Of a stretch of 63,987 nt of DNA, positions 58,306 to 63,987 are shown in pieces. Both the position numbers and the translations under genes were made by a program. Numbering within the stretch: position 1 is the stretch's first letter; every line of letters begins with the position of its first letter. The notes under the pieces were generated by a model that was given only the letters and a program-made list of their open reading frames with translations, did not search any database and was not told the DNA's origin. The stretch is from contig JBDTOI010000005.1 of assembly GCA_039933315.1 (NCBI GenBank), positions 1 through 63,987 of the forward strand, read 5' to 3'. Origin of the DNA: DASXRU01 sp039933315 (GTDB lineage: Bacteria; Acidobacteriota; Blastocatellia; Pyrinomonadales; Pyrinomonadaceae).

Positions 58306-59514
58306 ATGAAGCGATGCAACGTCTGCGAGGGAATGTTTGAAGATAATTTTGAGTTTTGCCCACTTGACGGAAGACACCTTACTCGAGCAGCCGAACTTCC
58401 TGATCCTCCCACAAGGGAATTTAGCGTCACACTAGTTAACAGCGACGGCCTCCCCGGTAGACTCAAAACGGAGATCTCATTCGTCCTTCAACAATTGCGT
58501 AAGACATGGCCCGAGCTAAGAGAGGATCCCATTGGGGTCAGCAGTAGCGTGCTGACACGGTGGGCTTCAGCACTGAAGCGAGCGATGCTAGCCCCAAACG
58601 TGCCCGCGGCCACGCTGACAGCGCTTTCATTAGTTCTCTCCGTGATTCTGGCTCTCATTCTGTTCGCGCAGCCTCCGACGAGGACCGTTCTGGATATCGA
58701 AACTGAAGAGCCGGCTCATCTCGTCATAATCGAACTCTCGGCGAAGACCGACCATGAAGGCGCTGGGGTGGGTACTGGATCGAAGGGGCGGGTAGGTTTC
58801 GCGTCCGGCAAAGGAGAGGGATCCGACTCTGAATCTCAAGCATCGCGTGGAGGCGGGGGCGGCGGCGAGCATAATTTTCGACCAGCACAGCACGGTGGGG
58901 TGCCGCAGCCATCGGAAGTTCCTGCGCCAATCACGCCGCCTCTTCCCCACGCAATGCTTCCTATTGCGGGAGTGGATCTGGATCCGGCCTTGTGGGCGAG
59001 ACTCCCCCTGACTACATATGGTGATCCGCGTTCAAAATCAGAGCCAACATCGAATGGGCCAGGCGAAGGCGGGGGAATCGGCACAGGAACTGGTCAGGGC
59101 GTGGGTGATGGAAGAGGAAACGGAATCGGTCGGGGAGAAGACGGGAACATAGGTGGGGGGCGGAAGAATCGTGGGAGCGACGGCATCGGTGGAGCTGATG
59201 ATAACGACCCTCGCGACACCAATCGCATTTTCAAGGCGGACCAGGTAACCCAACGGGCGAGGATAGTCTTCAAACCTGAGCCACAGTACACGGAAGAAGC
59301 TCGACGAAATCAGATTACGGGGACGGCGATCCTGCGAGTGGTGTTTTCTTTATCAGGCGAGGTAACCGACATCCGCGCCGTTCACCGGCTCCCAATGGGC
59401 CTAACTGAACGGGCGATTGCCGCCGCGCGGCAGATCCGGTTTCTACCGGCGACCCGAAACGGTCGCCCCGTCTCTGTCTATGTGCAGTTGGAATACAGCT
59501 TCAATCTCTATTAA
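58306..59514 (+). CDS. TonB-like energy-transducing protein with N-terminal zinc ribbon
   Basis: Start at ATG 58306 has GGAGG seven bases upstream. The N-terminus has a Cys-rich stretch (KRCNVCEGMFEDNFEFCPLDG region) that may bind zinc, followed by one transmembrane helix (LTALSLVLSVILALILFAQP) and a long Gly/Pro-rich spacer. The last 95 residues form a TonB C-terminal domain (PQYTEEARRNQITGTAILRV, AVHRLPMGLTERAIAAARQI, RFLPATRNGRPVSVYVQLEY). A cytoplasmic zinc ribbon on a TonB is unusual. Confidence 0.83.
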   Translation: MKRCNVCEGMFEDNFEFCPLDGRHLTRAAELPDPPTREFSVTLVNSDGLPGRLKTEISFVLQQLRKTWPELREDPIGVSSSVLTRWASALKRAMLAPNVPAATLTALSLVLSVILALILFAQPPTRTVLDIETEEPAHLVIIELSAKTDHEGAGVGTGSKGRVGFASGKGEGSDSESQASRGGGGGGEHNFRPAQHGGVPQPSEVPAPITPPLPHAMLPIAGVDLDPALWARLPLTTYGDPRSKSEPTSNGPGEGGGIGTGTGQGVGDGRGNGIGRGEDGNIGGGRKNRGSDGIGGADDNDPRDTNRIFKADQVTQRARIVFKPEPQYTEEARRNQITGTAILRVVFSLSGEVTDIRAVHRLPMGLTERAIAAARQIRFLPATRNGRPVSVYVQLEYSFNLY

Positions 59515-59758
59515 CGACGGCCATCGAAGTTGGCTCCAGGTGCATCAATGTCGGCAGCACTTGCAAGGTCTCCCTCTTTCCACCGTTCTATTTCAGAAGC
59601 AATGGTTGTCTTTGCCCGCGCTTGCGCGGCGGGACGTCCAAAAAAGGGAACAGAGAACGAGGTTGGGCGTCTAACTAAACCTCGTCATTCAAGCGAAATG
59701 GGGCGGATCCGAAACCGCTCAGTGATAACGGTATTGAGGTGTTCCACAGGAGGAGACT

Positions 59759-62311
59759 ATGCGTCGGAAATCCTTTTCAAGCTTAACTTCGTTGGTTGCA
59801 ATCGTTGTTGCGTTGGTAGCCCTGGGCTGGTTTGCCGGATTCAAGACGTCACAGCGCGTCGCTGCGGCGTCAGATTCTGAAACTCAGGGCGCCCTCCAGG
59901 TGGTTGCGGGTGGCAAGGCGGAAGGCTTCTGCCCTCTTAAGCACACCTCAGTAAAGGCTGAGATCAGCGGCTTTCTCTCGCGGGTCACGGTTACGCAGGA
60001 GTTTGCGAATCCTTTCAATGAAAAGATTGAAGCCGTTTATACATTTCCTCTGCCGCAAAATTCAGCAGTCGATGACATGACCATGGTGGTGGGTGACCGC
60101 ACCGTGCGTGGCCGCATACTGCGCCGCGAGCAAGCGGAGGCTGCTTATGAGGCCGCCAAGACCAATGGGCAGGTAGCAAGTCTGTTGAATCAAGAGCGGG
60201 CCAATATCTTTACTCAATCAGTGGCGAACATTCTGCCCGGCGAGCAGGTGAAGGTAACGATCAGCTATGTCGAGACTCTGAAGTATGAAGATGGTGCCTA
60301 TGAGTTTGTGTTTCCGATGGTAGTCGGCCCGCGTTATGTCCCTGGTAATCCGACAGGCGCGCAGGGTAGAGGATTCTCGTCCGATACGGATAGGGTTCCC
60401 GACGGTTCCCGCATAACCCCGCGGCCGGCTCCGGCCGGTTTTCGCTCCGGTCACGACATCTCAATTGACGTCTCGCTCGATGCGGGCGTGCCACTCGACA
60501 GTCTCGCCTCAACGTCGCACGAGATCCAGATGGTGAAGCAGAACAACGGTCGCGCGGTCATCCAGCTCAAGAACGGGAACACGATTCCCAACAAGGATTT
60601 CATCCTCAAGTACGATGTTGCTGGACGAAAAATCGAGGATGCGATTCTGACGACCAGGTCGGACCGTGGTGGGTTTTTTGCTTTGATCCTGCAGCCGCCC
60701 GATCGCGTGGCCCCGGCAGATGTCATGCCCAAGGAACTGGTCTTCGTGCTCGACACTTCCGGCTCAATGAGCGGCTTCCCGATCGAAAAAGCCAAAGAGT
60801 CGATGAAGTTAGCGATGGAAGGGCTTTATCCCCACGACACTTTCAACCTAATCACCTTCGCTGGCGACGAACACATTCTCTTTGATCAGCCAGTGCCCGC
60901 GACGAAAGAGAATCTGCAAAAGGCGCAGGACTTTCTTGAATCACGCGAGGGTCGTGGCGGGACCGAGATGATGAAGGCCATCAGGGCCGCCCTTGATCCT
61001 TCCGACGCGCAAGACCATATGCGGATTGTTTGCTTCATGACCGACGGCTACGTGGGAAATGACATGGAAATAATTTCCGAAGTACAGAAGCATGCTAACG
61101 CGCGCGTTTTTGCTTTCGGTATTGGCAACTCAGTCAATCGCTTTCTGCTCGACAAGATGGCCGAGCACGGCCGCGGCGAAGTCGAATATGTCTCGCTGAA
61201 CGACGATGGATCAGCGGCGGCCCGGCGATTCCACGAACGCGTGCGGAATCCTTTGTTAACCGACATTGCGGTTGACTGGAACGGATTACCGGTCACTGAT
61301 GTTTATCCCAAACGTATTCCGGATTTGTTCAGCGCCAAGCCGGTGATTCTTTCCGGAAGATATACAGCAGGCGGTCAAGGCGTGATTCGCTTGAAAGGCA
61401 GAATGGGCGGTCGGGACTTCACGCGCGAGATCGCCGTTAACTTGCCTGTGTCCGAACCGGCGCATGATGTGCTGGCGACGCTGTGGGCGCGCACACGTAT
61501 CGAGGATCTAATGGCGCAGGACTACAGAGGCGCGCAACAAGGCGCGATGCAAACCAATCTTCAGGAAACGATCACTCAGTTGGGGCTTGATTACAGACTG
61601 ATGACGCAGTTCACGTCCTTTGTGGCGGTCGAAGAGATGATCGTGACTGATGGCGGAACTCCACGCCGCATTGATGTGCCTATCGAGATGCCTGAAGGTG
61701 TCAGTCGCGAAGGCGTTTTTGGCAAGGAAGAAAAGCCAATGGGACGGCTCAGGCAGCAAAGCGCCAACGTTGGCTATGCACTGGCCAGGGCCCCGAAACC
61801 TGTCCCTTCGACCAACGCGCCTTCACCTCCGCCAAAACTGAGTCCCAATCAGTCACAAAACTACCCTAGCGCTGGTCCAGGCTCAGGCAGCGGTGGCAAC
61901 GCGGGCGGCGGTGGCGGCGGAACTGTGCAAGCTCGCTCATTAAGCGCCGTCGTGATGGCAGACCCGGCCGAATCCGTTCGTGTGCTTTCGCCGGAAGAAC
62001 ACGCACGCCGTGATCTACTCACGAAGTTGCATCCTTCAATTCTCGCGGTCATCGATCGTCTGAAGGGCAAGAATGCCAAGCCGGGCGCGGATGAGGGCAG
62101 GTTCATTCGTGACGGCAAAGCTGAAATCCAAATCTGGCTGACGGAGAAGTCGGCCGAGAATTTGGCCAAGCTCAAGGAACTGGGTTTCGAAGTCATGCTG
62201 GATCCGAAGACATCGAAACTAGTCATTGGGCGAATAGCGATAGATAAACTGGGACGGTTGAGTGACTTGAAGTTTGTTCGGTATGTGGCGCCACAAGTCG
62301 CTGCCGGATAG
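59759..62311 (+). CDS. VIT and von Willebrand A domain exported protein
   Basis: Inter-alpha-trypsin-inhibitor-like protein. An N-terminal signal anchor (TSLVAIVVALVALGWFAGF) leads to a VIT domain (SGFLSRVTVTQEFANPFNEK, EAVYTFPLPQNSAVDDMTM). A vWA domain with an intact metal-ion-dependent adhesion site follows (ELVFVLDTSGSMSGFPIEKA, GGTEMMKAI, MTDGYVGND). The last third is Pro/Gly-rich and ends in a small folded region (GKAEIQIWLTEKSAENLAKL). ATG 59759 has AGGAGGA upstream. It is flanked by TonB-like and DUF4139 genes, all on the plus strand. Confidence 0.9.
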   Translation: MRRKSFSSLTSLVAIVVALVALGWFAGFKTSQRVAAASDSETQGALQVVAGGKAEGFCPLKHTSVKAEISGFLSRVTVTQEFANPFNEKIEAVYTFPLPQNSAVDDMTMVVGDRTVRGRILRREQAEAAYEAAKTNGQVASLLNQERANIFTQSVANILPGEQVKVTISYVETLKYEDGAYEFVFPMVVGPRYVPGNPTGAQGRGFSSDTDRVPDGSRITPRPAPAGFRSGHDISIDVSLDAGVPLDSLASTSHEIQMVKQNNGRAVIQLKNGNTIPNKDFILKYDVAGRKIEDAILTTRSDRGGFFALILQPPDRVAPADVMPKELVFVLDTSGSMSGFPIEKAKESMKLAMEGLYPHDTFNLITFAGDEHILFDQPVPATKENLQKAQDFLESREGRGGTEMMKAIRAALDPSDAQDHMRIVCFMTDGYVGNDMEIISEVQKHANARVFAFGIGNSVNRFLLDKMAEHGRGEVEYVSLNDDGSAAARRFHERVRNPLLTDIAVDWNGLPVTDVYPKRIPDLFSAKPVILSGRYTAGGQGVIRLKGRMGGRDFTREIAVNLPVSEPAHDVLATLWARTRIEDLMAQDYRGAQQGAMQTNLQETITQLGLDYRLMTQFTSFVAVEEMIVTDGGTPRRIDVPIEMPEGVSREGVFGKEEKPMGRLRQQSANVGYALARAPKPVPSTNAPSPPPKLSPNQSQNYPSAGPGSGSGGNAGGGGGGTVQARSLSAVVMADPAESVRVLSPEEHARRDLLTKLHPSILAVIDRLKGKNAKPGADEGRFIRDGKAEIQIWLTEKSAENLAKLKELGFEVMLDPKTSKLVIGRIAIDKLGRLSDLKFVRYVAPQVAAG

Positions 62312-62325
62312 ATTCGAAAGCACAT

Positions 62326-62425
62326 AAGAGCGGGGGCAAGCCACCGTTCCCAACTGCGCAACTCGGACTTGAAGGGTTCAAGTTTACGTTCTTGCAGTCG
62401 GGAAGGGTGGCTTGCCCCCGCTCTT
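62326..62425. repeat. 100-bp palindromic element with 20-bp perfect arms
   Basis: AAGAGCGGGGGCAAGCCACC (62326-62345) pairs perfectly with 62406-62425, and the loop holds two further stems (TTCCC-ACTGC with GCAGT-GGGAA, one mismatch, and ACTTGAA with TTCAAGT). The plus strand continues TTACTGAGG, so it can also terminate the vWA gene. Read as a transcript it folds into one long branched hairpin. Confidence 0.75.
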
Positions 62426-62532
62426 TTACTGAGGTAAGGCGCAAGTTTGAGCCGCTGTCTCGTTCTCTCCTTGCTTGCGATGCTGAATCAGTTGTCGCAT
62501 TGTAAGGAACGAGCGGGGGAGGATTCTTCAAT

Positions 62533-63975
62533 ATGTCTAAGGCATGCAGATTCATTTTCGTTTTGGCGCTGGGTGTGGTCTCTTCAGTATCAACCCAGGC
62601 GCAGACGTCAGAACTAACTACGACGGCGCGCGATCGCCAGTCAGTTAACATCACGATTTACAACTCGAATATCGGCCTGGTGCGCGAAACTCGCAAACTG
62701 GCCCTGCCCTCTGGACGCGTGTCGCTGAGGTTCGCGGATGTAACGGCGCAAATTCGACCAGAGACAGTGCATCTGGCCTCGCTGACTGCGGCCGATTCGC
62801 TACGCATCCTGGAGCAGAATTACCAATACGATCTGCTGAATCCGGCGAAGCTGCTCGATAAGTATGTAGGCAAGGAAGTCACGCTGGTATTGCGTCGATT
62901 TCAGAACAACACTGAAATCCTGGAGCCGGTTCAGGCGACGCTGCTGGCGAACAACGGCGGGCAGGTATGGCGCATCAATGGCCAGATTGTCATCAATCCC
63001 ACGAACATAGTCGAAACTCGATTTTCCGATCTGCCACGAAACTTCGTGGCCCGGCCGACCCTGGTCTGGGATCTGGAAAACCGCGGCACTGGATCGCAAA
63101 CCATCGAGGCAAGTTATCTAACCGCGGGAATGAACTGGGTGGCTGATTACGTTCTGGTAGTCAACCCGGAAGACACCAAGGGCGAACTGCAGGGATGGGT
63201 AACTTTGACGAACACCAGCGGCGCCGGATTTGAAGATGCGCGCTTGCAGCTGGTCGCCGGGAACGTGAACAGGGTGCAGGAGCAGATGGCCGCTCGAGGG
63301 GGGTTAGCAAGACCATCGAGGGACAGCGTGTCGGAGGCTCAGTTTCAGGAGCAGAGTTTCTTTGAGTATCACCTTTACACGCTGCAGCGGCCGACCACGA
63401 TTCGGGAGCAAGAGACCAAGCAAGTGTCTCTGCTGGAAGCGAGCGGGTTTGACTTAAGCAAAGCGTTTGAGCTGAATGGCCAGCGTTACTACTACACGGG
63501 CTACAACAACCCGGGTCAGCCGATCAAAGAGAAGGTCGGTGTCTATGTGCAGTTTCGCAATTCACAGCTAAACAAGCTGGGTATGCCGTTGCCGGCCGGG
63601 ATAGTCCGGCTCTACAAGAAGGATGACAAGGGCGGCCAGCAGTTTATTGGCGAGGATCGCATTGACCACACTCCTAAGGACGAAGACGTGCGGGTCAAGG
63701 TAGGGGACGCGTTCGACATCGTGGCGGAAAGAAAGCAGACCGATTACCGGGTCATTGCCGGCAACGTTTATGAATACGGTTACGAGATCAAGATTCGGAA
63801 TCATAAGGACGTTCCGGTAACTGTAATCGTCAATGAGCCGATAGGTGGCGACTGGGAAATGCTTTCATCGACCTTCGAAGCGGAAAAGACGGCTGCTTTT
63901 GCTGCGCGGTTCCGCGTGCCGGTGGCGAAGGATGGCGAAGCGCGGCTGGCTTATCGAATCCGAGTTAGGTACTAG
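62533..63975 (+). CDS. DUF4139 domain-containing exported protein
   Basis: A signal peptide (MSKACRFIFVLALGVVSSVS) is followed by the DUF4139 body: SVNITIYNSNIGLVRETRKL, SLRFADVTAQIRPETVHL, LDKYVGKEVTLVL, ASYLTAGMNWVADYVLVVNP. The C-terminal half (KEKVGVYVQFRNSQLNKLGM, then YEIKIRNHKDVPVTVIVNEP) is a beta-rich domain. Function is not established. It is complete at 480 residues and lies behind the vWA gene across the palindromic element. Confidence 0.88.
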   Translation: MSKACRFIFVLALGVVSSVSTQAQTSELTTTARDRQSVNITIYNSNIGLVRETRKLALPSGRVSLRFADVTAQIRPETVHLASLTAADSLRILEQNYQYDLLNPAKLLDKYVGKEVTLVLRRFQNNTEILEPVQATLLANNGGQVWRINGQIVINPTNIVETRFSDLPRNFVARPTLVWDLENRGTGSQTIEASYLTAGMNWVADYVLVVNPEDTKGELQGWVTLTNTSGAGFEDARLQLVAGNVNRVQEQMAARGGLARPSRDSVSEAQFQEQSFFEYHLYTLQRPTTIREQETKQVSLLEASGFDLSKAFELNGQRYYYTGYNNPGQPIKEKVGVYVQFRNSQLNKLGMPLPAGIVRLYKKDDKGGQQFIGEDRIDHTPKDEDVRVKVGDAFDIVAERKQTDYRVIAGNVYEYGYEIKIRNHKDVPVTVIVNEPIGGDWEMLSSTFEAEKTAAFAARFRVPVAKDGEARLAYRIRVRY

Positions 63976-63987
63976 TTGCCGGATGCG

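Overview
The window is about 64 kb of a mid-GC bacterial chromosome. Gene content points to Acidobacteriota, probably the Blastocatellia/Pyrinomonas side: an acidobacterial-type ImuA, a DUF1800/DUF1501 secretion-linked pair, several secreted peptidases of families M1, M28 and S8, proteins with carboxypeptidase-regulatory-like and TPR domains, and a VIT/vWA - DUF4139 group. This is inference from families, since no rRNA is present. Genes on both strands form short operons. I see no phage, transposase, CRISPR array or defence island.

Layout. 0.0-2.6 kb (minus): pilus-type ATPase pilB followed 9 bp later by an Arg-rich exported protein that runs off the left edge. 2.7-9.9 kb: SOS mutagenesis block with lexA, a decayed udgX on the other strand, imuA, imuB and dnaE2. 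Both lexA and imuB are preceded by TTCG words repeated at an exact 10-bp period, which I read as the local LexA operator. 9.9-12.9 kb (minus): a TPR protein, then queC-queE for preQ0. 13.1-17.5 kb: ECF sigma, anti-sigma, zinc-ribbon protein and an M28 peptidase. 17.6-19.2 kb: methyltransferase and polysaccharide deacetylase, convergent. 19.8-23.3 kb: DUF1800 and DUF1501 pair. 23.4-28.7 kb: M1 peptidase, cyclase-family lipoprotein, carboxypeptidase-Q-like M28. 28.7-35.1 kb: birA, a frameshifted glycosyltransferase, coaX, two unknowns, an RlmD-like methyltransferase and a secreted endonuclease/exonuclease/phosphatase. 35.3-40.5 kb: comEC, cysteine dioxygenase, glycerate kinase, comEA-like lipoprotein. 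40.7-46.2 kb (minus): lnt, prfB (with its programmed frameshift) and ftsK. 46.8-52.9 kb (minus): TPR protein, an unknown, a GGDEF-EAL protein and a GNAT. 53.0-55.7 kb (minus): a subtilase carrying a dead ClpB-like AAA+ domain and a C-terminal GDG hexapeptide tract. 56.2 kb: tRNA-Glu. 56.4-64.0 kb: PilZ protein, FAD monooxygenase, TonB-like, VIT/vWA and DUF4139 proteins.

The best candidates for something undescribed are (1) the pseudo-AAA+/subtilase/hexapeptide-repeat fusion with its dense upstream regulatory palindromes, (2) the helically phased TTCG operator in front of lexA and imuB, and (3) the udgX remnant and shortened ImuB, which suggest the SOS block is being remodelled. Families of short, degenerate, inverted repeats sit at gene borders and in three cases extend or interrupt reading frames.
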